Assembly: GCF_007747215.1 (NCBI RefSeq) | Contig: NZ_CP036273.1 | Location: 4,944,322-5,008,321 of the forward strand | Direction of reading: 5' to 3' | DNA length: 64,000 bases | From: Urbifossiella limnaea | Lineage (GTDB): Bacteria > Planctomycetota > Planctomycetia > Gemmatales > Gemmataceae | Shown here: one piece after another, positions 1 to 8,441 of the stretch | Layout of the letters: every line of letters starts with the position of its first letter | Position numbering within the stretch: position 1 is the first letter of the stretch | Notes under the pieces: model-generated | What the model was told of the DNA's origin: nothing | The model's input: the letters and a program-made list of their open reading frames with translations, nothing else | Database searches by the model: none | Program-made: the position numbers and the translations under genes

Positions 1-2
1 GC

Positions 3-2000
3 CGCGAACTCCTCCGCTCTCGCCTCACCACCCGCGGCGTCGCCCCGGCCGTGGCCCTCGTCGCCGGGGCGGTCGCGCCGTCGGCGGTGAGCGCACTCCC
101 TCCGCAGGTGCGGGCCGCGACGCTCGACCTGGCCGCCGGCGGCACCGCCCCCGCGGGCGTGACGGAGTTGGCGCGCGGCGGTGCGCCGGCCGGCCTCAGC
201 CCCGCGTGGGTCGTCGCCGGCGTCACCGCAGTCGGCGTGGCCGTGGGGGCGGCTGCGTGGTTCGGATCCAACCACCAGCCGCCGTCGCCCGCCCCGGCAA
301 CGGCGTCGATGCCCGAGCCGCCGAAGCCCGAGGTGCTGCCGGCCCTTCCCGCGGCACCCTTGCCCCCGCGGGCCATCGTCCGGCTCGGCACCACCCGCTT
401 CCGCCACGGCACCGACGGCGCCTTCGGCCTGGTCGATCCGCTCGGCGTCACCCGCCTCGGCTTCCTTCCCGACGGCACGCTCACCTCCGTCGGCGGCGGG
501 CGCGTCCGCTTCTGGGACGCCGCGACTGGCGTCGAGCGTGACGGACCCGGTGTCGCGGTCGGGTCACGGTGGGTACTGCGGGCCGTTCCGTTCGACGCCG
601 GCCGCCGCCTCCTCGTCCCCGAGCAGGACGCGGCCGGCAACCTCCTCCCGGCGGCGCGGGTGTGGACCCTCGTGGATCGCAGGGCCGGACCGGTGCTGGC
701 GTTCGCCCGCCACACTGGCCGCAAGGGCGACGTGATCGGCCCGACCGCCGTGAGTGCCGACGGCACCCGGTTCGCTCAGACCGACGGCAACGGCGACGGC
801 TGGCTGTGGCACGCCGACTGCTCGACCGGGGCGAAGCTCGCGGGGAAGGTGCGCGAGCACGGCCCGGCAGCGTTCCTGCCCGGCGGCGGAGAACTCGTGA
901 CCGCGTGCCCCGACGGCTCGTTCCGCGTGTGGGACGCCGCCGACGGGAAGGAACTGCGGGCGTTCGGCGACCCGGCCCCCCACATCGCCGCGGCGGCGTC
1001 GGCGGACGGCACCCGGGTGGCCGTCGTGGGCGAAGACCCCGACCCGGCCGGCAACACGGGCCCGAGGCAGGTGGTCGTTTGGGACACGGCCCGCGGCACG
1101 GTGGTGCGGCGGTTCCCGCTCCCCGGGCTCATCGGCTTCGTGGCCGGCGGTGGGGCGGTCGCGTTCACCCCCGACGGCCGGCACGTCGCCGCCGTGGGCC
1201 ACGTCCGCAACCGCACGCTGGAGGTCCGCTGGTGGGCGCTGGACGGCAACGGGTCCGGCCACTGGACGGCAATGAGTGAGGGGACGCCGCCGCAGCCGCT
1301 GGCCGTGGCGAACGACCTGCGCACCCTGGCCGTGGGCAGCGGCTCCGGCTCCGCTCGCGGGGTCATCCGTGTGTTCGACGGCGTGACTGGCGTGGAGCGC
1401 GTGCCGCCGGACGGGATGCCGGGGCCAGTGCAGGGGGTCGCGTTCGCGGCCGGCGGGTCCGGGGTGGTGACGACCGACCACTTCGGGCGACTGGCGACGT
1501 GGGACGTGACCACGGGCAAGCAGCAACACCTGACCGTGACCGATCGGCAGTCGCCGCCGGAAACCGACGTGGGGTTCGACGTGCCGGCCGCGCTGGGGTT
1601 GGCAGGGCCGCTCGGGCCGCAGCAGCCGGGGGTGCCGCCGGCGGTGGTGAAGTCGGTAGCGGTGTCGGCGGACGGGTCGCGGGTGGCCGTCGGCGTGGCG
1701 ACGTTCCCGCCGGGACAGGGGTGGGGCCGGGTATACGTCCTCAACCGGGCGACACGGGCGGTGCTGTGGTCGGCCCCGGTGGCGGACGCGGCGGTGACGA
1801 GCCTGGCGTTCAGCCCCGACGGCTCGCGGCTCGCGGTCGGCACGACGGTGGTGCGGGTGTTCGCGGCCGCGACCGGGGCCGGGGGTCTGACGCTGGACGG
1901 GCACCGCGGCGCGGTGACGGCGCTGGGCTTCTCTGCGGACGGGAAGCGGCTGGCGTCCGGAGCGACGGACGCGACCGCGGTGTTGTGGAACGTGGAGTAA
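3..2000 (+). CDS. WD40-repeat protein, 5'-truncated; probably C-terminal part of an ECF sigma factor-WD40 fusion
   Basis: The reading frame is open to the left edge, so the N-terminus is missing; the first in-frame GTG is at 51. The residues before and after it (RELLRSRLTTRGVAPAVALV, then an Ala-rich stretch) resemble the linker that follows the sigma-70 domains in Gemmata-type sigma-WD40 fusions (family knowledge; the sigma domains lie outside the window). A membrane segment follows at about residues 48-70 counted from GTG51 (AWVVAGVTAVGVAVGAAAWF), then a Pro-rich linker and a propeller with repeated FSPDG/SADG and VWD/LWN motifs. The last blade, GHRGAVTALGFSADGKRL, is a typical WD40 unit. 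A membrane-anchored sensor or scaffold controlling a sigma factor is plausible but inferred. The 3' end runs into a long palindrome shared with the convergent neighbour. Confidence 0.75.
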   Translation, partial: RELLRSRLTTRGVAPAVALVAGAVAPSAVSALPPQVRAATLDLAAGGTAPAGVTELARGGAPAGLSPAWVVAGVTAVGVAVGAAAWFGSNHQPPSPAPATASMPEPPKPEVLPALPAAPLPPRAIVRLGTTRFRHGTDGAFGLVDPLGVTRLGFLPDGTLTSVGGGRVRFWDAATGVERDGPGVAVGSRWVLRAVPFDAGRRLLVPEQDAAGNLLPAARVWTLVDRRAGPVLAFARHTGRKGDVIGPTAVSADGTRFAQTDGNGDGWLWHADCSTGAKLAGKVREHGPAAFLPGGGELVTACPDGSFRVWDAADGKELRAFGDPAPHIAAAASADGTRVAVVGEDPDPAGNTGPRQVVVWDTARGTVVRRFPLPGLIGFVAGGGAVAFTPDGRHVAAVGHVRNRTLEVRWWALDGNGSGHWTAMSEGTPPQPLAVANDLRTLAVGSGSGSARGVIRVFDGVTGVERVPPDGMPGPVQGVAFAAGGSGVVTTDHFGRLATWDVTTGKQQHLTVTDRQSPPETDVGFDVPAALGLAGPLGPQQPGVPPAVVKSVAVSADGSRVAVGVATFPPGQGWGRVYVLNRATRAVLWSAPVADAAVTSLAFSPDGSRLAVGTTVVRVFAAATGAGGLTLDGHRGAVTALGFSADGKRLASGATDATAVLWNVE

Positions 2001-2014
2001 GGAAGAAATTCAAG

Positions 2015-2092
2015 CTCCCGCAGAGGCGCAGAGCCGCGGAGGAGAACGGAATTGGCTTCGTTCTTCTCCGCGGCTCTGCGCCTCTGCGGGAG
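2015..2092. terminator. 34-bp inverted repeat between convergent genes (putative bidirectional terminator)
   Basis: Left arm 2015-2048 and right arm 2059-2092 are complementary over 34 bp with one mismatch, separated by a 10-nt loop. The element fills the gap between a gene ending at 2000 and a convergent gene ending at 2099. There is no long T-tract, so the terminator role comes from position and stem strength. The motif CGCAGAGGCGCAGAGCCGCG looks like a dispersed intergenic repeat. Confidence 0.6.
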
Positions 2093-2098
2093 ACTGCC

Positions 2099-3346
2099 TC
2101 ACTTCCCCTCCAGCCGGTACACCGCCTTCGCGGTGCGGGCGAACAGCGCCGGCCCCTCGGCCGCGTAGCTCGCCAGTGCCTTCTCTTCCAGCCGGTTCTT
2201 CGCCAGTTCCTCGTACTCCGCCCCCGGCTTGAACACCACGCCGGTGCCGTCCTCCGCCAGCAGGTACACCCGGCCGCCGGCGTAGACCGGCGACGCCGAG
2301 TACGCCCCGCCCAGGTTCTCGGCCCACCGCTCCCGCCCCGTCATCGCGTCAAAGCAGGTCAGCGCGCCAGAGTCGCTGACGCAGTAGAGCGCGTCGCCGA
2401 TCAGCAGCGGCGAGGCGTTCCGCGGGGCGCCCTTCTTCGCCGTCCAGGCCACGTGCGTGGCCGTCACGTCGCCGGTGCCGCCGAGCTTCACCGCATACAG
2501 CACGGGGTTGTCGTAACCGGTGCTGAAGTAGACCATGCCGTTCCCCGCCACCGGTCGCGGCACCACCGAGTAGCCGCTGAACTTCGCCCGCCACACCTCC
2601 TTGCCCGTGCCGGGTTCCAGCCCCATCACCACGTCGCTGCCGACCGACACGAGCTGGTCCGAGCCCTTCACCGACACCACGAGCGGGGTGCCGAACGAGA
2701 ACGGCTTCCCCGGCTTGGCGTCGCGCGGGGTCGTCCACGACGCCTTCCCGGTGGCCGCGTCGAGGGCCACGACCTGCTGCTTGTCGGTGCCGTCGATGCT
2801 GAACACGAGTTTGCCGTGTGTCAGAACCGGGCTGCCGCCGTTGCCGTGGACGGGGGCGTAGCGCAACTCGCGCGTCTGCCACAGCGTCGCCCCGGTGCCG
2901 GCGTTGAGGCAGGCTGTGCCCATGTGGCCGAAGTGGACGTAGACGCGGTCTCCGTCCACGACCGGCGTCGGGCTGGCGTGGCTGTTCTTCGAGTGGATGT
3001 TCGGGGCGTCCTTGCCGTCCTGCTGGAACACCTCCACGTCCCACAGCACGGCCCCGGTGGCGGCGTCGAGGCAGAGCGCCCGCAGCGACTGGCTGGCCTT
3101 CTTCTCCTCGCTCTGTGGCACGGCAGTTGTGATGTAGACCCGGCCGCCGGCGACGACCGGCGACGACCAGCCGGAGCCGGCGACGGGCGTGCGCCAGCGG
3201 ACGTTCTTGGTCGGGCTCCAGGTGATGGGCGGGTCAGCCTTGTCGGCGTGCCCCTGGGCGGTGGGCCCGCGGAACTGCGGCCAGTCGGCGGTCGCGGCGA
3301 CCGGCAGGGCGGCGAGTGCGAGGAGTGGGAACGCGAGGCGGGACAT
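2099..3346 (-). CDS. secreted PQQ-binding-like beta-propeller protein
   Basis: 415 residues. The start at 3346 (MSRLAFPLLALAALPVAATA) gives a clean signal peptide; the open frame extends further upstream but has no sensible N-terminus there. The mature protein begins with DWPQFRGP, the usual first blade of planctomycete PQQ-type propellers (BamB/quinoprotein fold). Repeated blade motifs follow, such as GSGWSSPVVAGGRVYITTA, SPTPVVDGDRVYVHFG and ALDAATGKASW. No catalytic residues can be assigned; the fold often acts as a periplasmic scaffold or, with cofactor, as a dehydrogenase. It is transcribed alone. About 75 bp separates its start from the next minus-strand gene upstream. Confidence 0.85.
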   Translation of the reverse strand: MSRLAFPLLALAALPVAATADWPQFRGPTAQGHADKADPPITWSPTKNVRWRTPVAGSGWSSPVVAGGRVYITTAVPQSEEKKASQSLRALCLDAATGAVLWDVEVFQQDGKDAPNIHSKNSHASPTPVVDGDRVYVHFGHMGTACLNAGTGATLWQTRELRYAPVHGNGGSPVLTHGKLVFSIDGTDKQQVVALDAATGKASWTTPRDAKPGKPFSFGTPLVVSVKGSDQLVSVGSDVVMGLEPGTGKEVWRAKFSGYSVVPRPVAGNGMVYFSTGYDNPVLYAVKLGGTGDVTATHVAWTAKKGAPRNASPLLIGDALYCVSDSGALTCFDAMTGRERWAENLGGAYSASPVYAGGRVYLLAEDGTGVVFKPGAEYEELAKNRLEEKALASYAAEGPALFARTAKAVYRLEGK

Positions 3347-3420
3347 GGCGGCTCCGGAGGGGCGGCGGGGAGGGAAGGATATGATCCCCGCCGCGGCCCG
3401 GGAACGCCAGCGAAAAGCGA

Positions 3421-4530
3421 TTACGGAGCGTACGTGACCGCGTGGACCGGCGGCAGCCGGGCGGCGAGCTGCGCCCAGTTGTCGCCACCGTCCTCCGTCA
3501 GCCATACACCGCCGGTCGTCGAGCCGAACGCCAGGCGGTCGCCGGTCGCGTCGATCGCCAGCGCGTGCCGGTAGACGATGTCGTAGGCCGGCTCGGTCGG
3601 CAACCCGTTCCGCAGCACGTCGAACGACGCCCCGCCGTCGCGCGTCCGGCTCACCACCAGTTTCCCGTCCACCGGCACGCGCCGCTCGTCCTTCGTCGCC
3701 GGCACGAACCACGCGGTGTCGGGGTCCGTCGGGTGGACCGCGACCGCGAAGCCGAAGCCGCTCGGGGCGGCGTTCGGGACGTGCGCCCACGTCCGCGCCC
3801 CGTCGGCCGACTGGAACACGCCGTTGTGGTGCTGAATCCACAGCCGGTCGGGCGCGGCCGGGCAGTGCCGCATGATGTGCGGGTCCTGCGCCACCGGGTT
3901 CAGGCGCAACTCCGGCGGCATGTAGTCGGCGTGCATCCCGGTGCCGACCGCCCACGTCGCCCCGCCGTCGGTGCTCGTCCACACCCCGCCGGTCGACACG
4001 GCCACGCGAAGGACGTTCGGGTCGCGCGGGTCGCGGAGGACGGAGTGGATGCCGGGGTGGTCGGCGCCGCCGCCCATCCAGTGCATCCGCTCCGGCATGT
4101 CCCACAGCCCGCGGACCAGCTCCCACGACCGGCTGCCGTCGTCGGAGCGGAACAACCCGCCCGGCAGTGTACCGCACCACAGCCGGCCGGGCTGCGTGGC
4201 GTCGCCCGACTCCAGCGCCCAGATCAGCTTCAGCGTCGCGGGGTTCGGCGGCTTGCCGTCGCCGGTGCCGACCACCTCGCCCTCCGGGTACGCGGGCGCG
4301 GCCCGGTCCTCCCACGTCTTCCCCTGGTCGGGCGAGAACTTCAGCTTCACCCCGAAGTGGCCGAGGTTCAGGGCCGCGTACCAGCCGCCGTCGCGCGGGT
4401 CCACGTGGGTCAGCGTCACGTTCTCGGCGAGAAACGACACCCCACCGACACCCCACCCCGCGGGGCCGCGGTCGAGGGTGAACAGCCCCTTGCGGGTGGA
4501 CACGAGCACGCGGTCGGACATGGGCGTCAT
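3421..4530 (-). CDS. Asp-box (BNR) beta-propeller protein, sialidase-like fold
   Basis: About 369 residues from ATG at 4530, or 366 from ATG at 4521 (MSDRVLVSTRKGLF). Six Asp-box motifs of the S/T-x-D-x-G-x-x-W/F type are visible: SPDQGKTW, SDDGSRSW, STDGGATW, SADGARTW, TRDGGASF and TEDGGDNW. These define a sialidase/BNR six-bladed propeller. There is no signal peptide, so it is probably cytoplasmic, and sialidase catalytic residues are not evident; exo-alpha-sialidase names given to this family rest on fold only. The start overlaps the stop of the upstream MoaD/ThiS-like gene by ATGA (4527-4530), which indicates translational coupling and a shared function. Confidence 0.85.
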   Translation of the reverse strand: MTPMSDRVLVSTRKGLFTLDRGPAGWGVGGVSFLAENVTLTHVDPRDGGWYAALNLGHFGVKLKFSPDQGKTWEDRAAPAYPEGEVVGTGDGKPPNPATLKLIWALESGDATQPGRLWCGTLPGGLFRSDDGSRSWELVRGLWDMPERMHWMGGGADHPGIHSVLRDPRDPNVLRVAVSTGGVWTSTDGGATWAVGTGMHADYMPPELRLNPVAQDPHIMRHCPAAPDRLWIQHHNGVFQSADGARTWAHVPNAAPSGFGFAVAVHPTDPDTAWFVPATKDERRVPVDGKLVVSRTRDGGASFDVLRNGLPTEPAYDIVYRHALAIDATGDRLAFGSTTGGVWLTEDGGDNWAQLAARLPPVHAVTYAP

Positions 4531-4820
4531 CCCCCGGAAAGAGCCTGACAGAGGTAGACTTCGGCGTCGGCCGGCACCGGCTCCGCGAGCCGCGCCTTGT
4601 CGGCGACGGCGACGTTGTCCACGAACGCGACGACGTGGTGCCGGAGCGCCCCGCGCTCGTCCACGACGTAGCTTCGGAGCGTGGGGTACGCCACAAACAG
4701 CGCGTCGAGCACTTCGCGCACTGTCGTGCCGCTCACAGTGCAGGAGCGCTCGCCGACGTTGTTGCCGGGCGCGGCGGTGAGCCAGCGGGCGACGGCGGGT
4801 GCGACGACGACGGTCGGCAT
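4527..4820 (-). CDS. MoaD/ThiS family ubiquitin-like sulfur-carrier protein
   Basis: 97 residues from ATG at 4820 (an alternative ATG at 4838 adds six residues). The sequence fits a beta-grasp protein and ends exactly in Gly-Gly (QALSGG), the C-terminus that E1-like enzymes adenylate and thiocarboxylate in MoaD and ThiS. SCTVSGTTVREVLDALFVAYP matches the first strand-helix unit of the family. The gene is coupled by ATGA to an Asp-box propeller gene. No moaE, thiG or E1-like gene is nearby, so molybdopterin or thiamine synthesis is not supported by context. It may serve another sulfur-transfer or protein-conjugation role (inference). Confidence 0.85.
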   Translation of the reverse strand: MPTVVVAPAVARWLTAAPGNNVGERSCTVSGTTVREVLDALFVAYPTLRSYVVDERGALRHHVVAFVDNVAVADKARLAEPVPADAEVYLCQALSGG

Positions 4821-4913
4821 GGTGTGCGGCTGTACCATTCGGCGCCGGCGGCGCGAAGGGCGGTTGCGGCGCGGCGGCGGTGCGGTACAGTGGGGCCACC
4901 CCAGGAGCCGCCC

Positions 4914-6389
4914 ATGCCCCGCCCGACCCGCCGCCAGGCGCTTGCCGCCCTCGCCGCCACCGGCGCCCAACCCGCACGGCCGAAGCTCATCGCCGACGAG
5001 AACGCCCGCCCCGGCTCGACCGACTGGCAGCTCTCCTACGTGAAGTTCGACGCCGCCGCGAAGTACCGGCAGTCCGTGCTCGAAGGCTACGCCACCCGGA
5101 TGAGCGTGAAGGCGGGCCAGGAGATCGGCTTCTGCGTCAGCTGCGTGCCGGCGTCGGCCGTGACGATCGACGTCTACCGCCTCGGCTACTACGGCGGCGC
5201 CGGCGGCCGGCTGGTGCGCTCACTCGGGCCGGTGAACGTCACACCACAGCCGACGCCGCCGGTCGGCCCGGCGCGGCTCCGCGAGTGCCGCTGGCCGGCG
5301 GCCGCCGCGCTCACCGTTCCCGCCGACTGGCCGAGCGGCGTCTACCTCGCCAAGCTGTCCGCCGCCGCGCACCGCTACCAGAGTGCGGTCGTCTTCGTCG
5401 TCACCGACGACCGCCCGGCCGACGTGCTCGTGCAGTGCAGCACGAACACCTGGCAGGCGTACAACAAGTGGCCCGACGCCCACTCGCTGTACGACAACGA
5501 CCGGCCGGACCGGAAGCCGCTCGTGTCCGGCGTGCGGGCCAGCTTCGACCGGCCGTTCGCCAAGTACCCGCAGGTGAGCGACAACCCGCTGTCACTCGGC
5601 ACCGGCGAATTCCTGCTGTTCGAGTTCCCCTTCGCGTACTGGCTCGAAAAGCACGGCTACGACGTGACCTACTGCACGAACGAGGACGTGCATGCGTCGC
5701 TCGAAACCGTGACACGCCGCAAGGCGTTCCTGTCGATCGGGCACGACGAGTACTGGAGCCGGCCGCAGTTCGACCACGTCTCCGAGGCCGTACGCCGCGG
5801 CGTCAACGTCGGCTTCTTCAGCGGCAACGCGGTGTGCTTCGTCACGCCCTTCTCGCCGAGTTCCGACGGCCGGCCGAACCGGATCATCGAGCGCCGCGGC
5901 CGGTACGGCGGCATCCGGCCCGAGGAGGAGAAGTGGATGGCCGACCTCCCCGAACCGGGCCCGGACGAGGCGACGCTGATCGGCGCGCGGACCGTCATCC
6001 CGTTCAACGGCTCCGGCGACTGGGTGTGTACGAAGCCGGACCACTGGGCCTTCGCAGGCACCGGAATGAAAGCGGGCGACCGCATTCCTGGGTTGGTCGG
6101 TTGGGAGCACCACGGCAACCCGGCGCCGATTCCCGGGCTGGAGGTGCTGGCCGCGGGCAAGACGTGGAACGGGGCCGAGCAGGAGAGCCACTACGAGGCG
6201 ACGATTTACCCCGGCCCGCGCGGCAACACGGTGTTCAACGCGGCGACGATCTTCTGGGCGCAGGGGCTGGCGTCGCCGCCGGGTCACTGGCTGCCGTTCG
6301 TCCACAACGGCCGCCCGCACGGGCCCGACCCGCGCGTCGAGCGGATCACGCACAACCTCCTGCGACGGTGGACGGGAGTCGGCGGGTGA
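4914..6389 (+). CDS. N,N-dimethylformamidase beta subunit-like (DMFA2-like) protein
   Basis: 491 residues. ATG at 4914 follows a GGAG ribosome-binding site about 7 nt upstream. The N-terminus carries RRQALAALAATGA, a possible degenerate twin-arginine signal. The body matches the large-subunit family: an N-terminal beta-sandwich (VTIDVYRLGYYGGAGGRLV), then a flavodoxin/glutamine-amidotransferase-like part with NTWQAYNKWPDAHSLYDN, GHDEYWSRPQFDHV and GFFSGNAVCF. DMFase hydrolyses N,N-dimethylformamide, but most homologues are uncharacterised; no small subunit gene is adjacent. It is transcribed divergently from the MoaD/BNR pair, with 93 bp between starts. Confidence 0.8.
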   Translation: MPRPTRRQALAALAATGAQPARPKLIADENARPGSTDWQLSYVKFDAAAKYRQSVLEGYATRMSVKAGQEIGFCVSCVPASAVTIDVYRLGYYGGAGGRLVRSLGPVNVTPQPTPPVGPARLRECRWPAAAALTVPADWPSGVYLAKLSAAAHRYQSAVVFVVTDDRPADVLVQCSTNTWQAYNKWPDAHSLYDNDRPDRKPLVSGVRASFDRPFAKYPQVSDNPLSLGTGEFLLFEFPFAYWLEKHGYDVTYCTNEDVHASLETVTRRKAFLSIGHDEYWSRPQFDHVSEAVRRGVNVGFFSGNAVCFVTPFSPSSDGRPNRIIERRGRYGGIRPEEEKWMADLPEPGPDEATLIGARTVIPFNGSGDWVCTKPDHWAFAGTGMKAGDRIPGLVGWEHHGNPAPIPGLEVLAAGKTWNGAEQESHYEATIYPGPRGNTVFNAATIFWAQGLASPPGHWLPFVHNGRPHGPDPRVERITHNLLRRWTGVGG

Positions 6390-6557
6390 CGCCACGCCCG
6401 ACTCGGTTCGGGTCGTAGTGATTGGGAGAACTGTCCGGACGGGTACCTGAGTGGCCCGCGGGGTGGTCCGCCGGTGGGTTTGAGGAACGGGCGGGGGCGT
6501 GATACCCTGAGATCAGGAATAATCCGTTCAACTCCCTCACTCTGGCCAGGCATCCCA

Positions 6558-8426
6558 ATGCCCCCGGCTCATCCCTCGTCTTCCTGGTGCGTCCGTCTCG
6601 GTGGCGAACGGCTGGAGTCCCGCGACTGCCCGGCCGTGGTCTTCGAGAACGACTACTCGCAGGACGTGTTCGGGTACTTCACCCCCGAGCGGCGGGCGCT
6701 GCTCGAGTACGCCCAGCAGCAACTGCTGCCCTACCTTCAGGACAACCTCGCGGCCATCACCCCCGACCCGGCCCGGGGGAACAACTGGTCGATCCAGTTC
6801 CTGAACACCGCGACCGGGCAAAACGTCGTCATCCCCAACCCGACCATCCCGGCGAGCGTCATCCGCATCTACGCCTGGGGCGCCCCGGCGGGCAGCTTCC
6901 CGAGGCCCGATACCCTCGCGACCGGCGCGTCGGCCGGGTTCAGCGCCCAGGGCTACCCGGCGTGGTACGACACGATCGTCGCGCGGGGGCAGACCGGGCG
7001 GCTGGCCACGCCGGTCTCCGACACGTCGGTCTTCGCCATCCGGATCGACGTGAACATGGACGTGCCGCAGTACGAGAGCACCACCCCGCCGCCGCCCGGC
7101 TCGCCGTCGGATCTGGTCAGCACCCTCCAGCACGAACTGCTGCACGGGCTCGGGTTCACCAGCTCGAACCCCGCCACCGTGCGGTGGATCAACCCGGCCC
7201 TGGAGTTCATCGGCCCGGCCGTGTTCGCCCTGACCGGCCAGCCGGTCCCGACCGGTGGCAGCCACTGGGCACCGGGGCTGACGATCGACGGCGTGCCCGC
7301 GCTGATGGGGCCGTACCAGACCAACCAGCGGCTCAGCACACTCGACGCCGCGTTGCTCGCGGACATCGGGTGGGAGTCGGGCGTCCCGCCGCCGGGCCGC
7401 GGGGTGCTGGGCTCGACCGGCGGGACGCCCGGCCTCGGCGACCCGTTGAACGACCCGCCGAGCACGCTCTCCGGCCGGTTCGCCGTCGGCCAGGGCGGCG
7501 GCGAGGTGGCCGCGATCAGCAACCCGGACGGGACGCCCGTGCTCCTGGCCACCCCGTTCCCCGACTTCGCCGGCGGCGTCCGGACGGCGGCCGCGGACTT
7601 CAACCGCGACGGCATCCCGGACCTGGTCGTCGGCACCGGCCCCGGGACGACGGCGCGGGTCCGCGTGCTCGACGGGCGGGACGCGCGCGAGCTGTTCGCG
7701 ATCACCCCGTTCGGCGACTTCACCGGCGGCGTCTACGTCGCGGCCGGGGACCTGAACGGCGACCGGGTGGCCGACCTGGTGATCAGCCCGGACGAGGGCG
7801 GCGGCCCGCGGGTGCTCGCCCTCAGCGGGCTGGACAACTTCGCCACACTCGCGGACTTCTTCGGCATCGCCGACCCGAACTTCCGCGGCGGGTGCCGGGT
7901 GGCGGTCGGCGACGTGAACGGCGACGGGTTCGGCGACCTGCTCGTGGCGGCCGGGGTCGGCGGCGGCCCGCGGGTGTCCGGGTACGACGGGAAGTCGCTC
8001 GCGGCCGGCGCGTTCGCGCCGGTGTTCCCCGACTTCTTCGTGTTCGAGGAGACCCTCCGGAACGGCGCGTTCATCGCGGTCGGGGACGTGGACGCCGACG
8101 GGCGCGCCGACCTGATCGCCGGCGGCGGCCCGGGCGGCGGCCCGCGGGTCCTCGTCCTGAGCGGGCAGGCCCTGGTCGGCGGGGTCCAGCAGCCGCTCGG
8201 CGACTTCTTCGCCGGGGACACCGGCAGCCGGGGCGGCGTCCGGGTGACCGCCCGCGACCTGAACGCCGACGGGCGGGCCGACGTCATCACCGGCTCCGGG
8301 GACGACGCCGGGACGCGGCTGAACGCGTACGACACGAGTTCCATGACCCCGACCGGCGGGACCCCACGGGTGTTGATTTCGCTGGACTTCACCCAGCGGT
8401 TCCCCGGCGGGCTGTTCGTCGGCTGA
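6558..8426 (+). CDS. surface FG-GAP/VCBS-repeat protein with HExxH zinc-protease motif
   Basis: 622 residues from ATG at 6558 (84 nt more of open frame upstream is not convincing). Residues 14-26, LGGERLESRDCPA, carry the LExRxxPA motif seen at the N-terminus of many planctomycete surface proteins. Residues 30-275 resemble a metallopeptidase: H192-E193-x-x-H196 in QHELLHGLGF, followed by GGSHW and LDAALLADIGW, as in secreted metzincin-like proteins. From about residue 320 to the end, FG-GAP/VCBS repeats occur (DFNRDGIPDLVVGTG, DLNGDRVADLVI, DVDADGRADLIAGGGPGG), which form a calcium-binding propeller. Probably exported and cell-surface attached. It is followed 15 nt later by a second repeat protein. 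Confidence 0.8.
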   Translation: MPPAHPSSSWCVRLGGERLESRDCPAVVFENDYSQDVFGYFTPERRALLEYAQQQLLPYLQDNLAAITPDPARGNNWSIQFLNTATGQNVVIPNPTIPASVIRIYAWGAPAGSFPRPDTLATGASAGFSAQGYPAWYDTIVARGQTGRLATPVSDTSVFAIRIDVNMDVPQYESTTPPPPGSPSDLVSTLQHELLHGLGFTSSNPATVRWINPALEFIGPAVFALTGQPVPTGGSHWAPGLTIDGVPALMGPYQTNQRLSTLDAALLADIGWESGVPPPGRGVLGSTGGTPGLGDPLNDPPSTLSGRFAVGQGGGEVAAISNPDGTPVLLATPFPDFAGGVRTAAADFNRDGIPDLVVGTGPGTTARVRVLDGRDARELFAITPFGDFTGGVYVAAGDLNGDRVADLVISPDEGGGPRVLALSGLDNFATLADFFGIADPNFRGGCRVAVGDVNGDGFGDLLVAAGVGGGPRVSGYDGKSLAAGAFAPVFPDFFVFEETLRNGAFIAVGDVDADGRADLIAGGGPGGGPRVLVLSGQALVGGVQQPLGDFFAGDTGSRGGVRVTARDLNADGRADVITGSGDDAGTRLNAYDTSSMTPTGGTPRVLISLDFTQRFPGGLFVG

Positions 8427-8441
8427 CCCCGGCGCAGGCCG

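Noticed and set aside
564-1904. Long antisense open frame (446 codons) opposite the WD40 gene
   Set aside because: Arg/Pro/His-rich composition and no family resemblance; typical shadow frame in very GC-rich DNA. The same applies to the long frames at 6537-8558, 6587-10075, 9427-12237 and 37667-39457.
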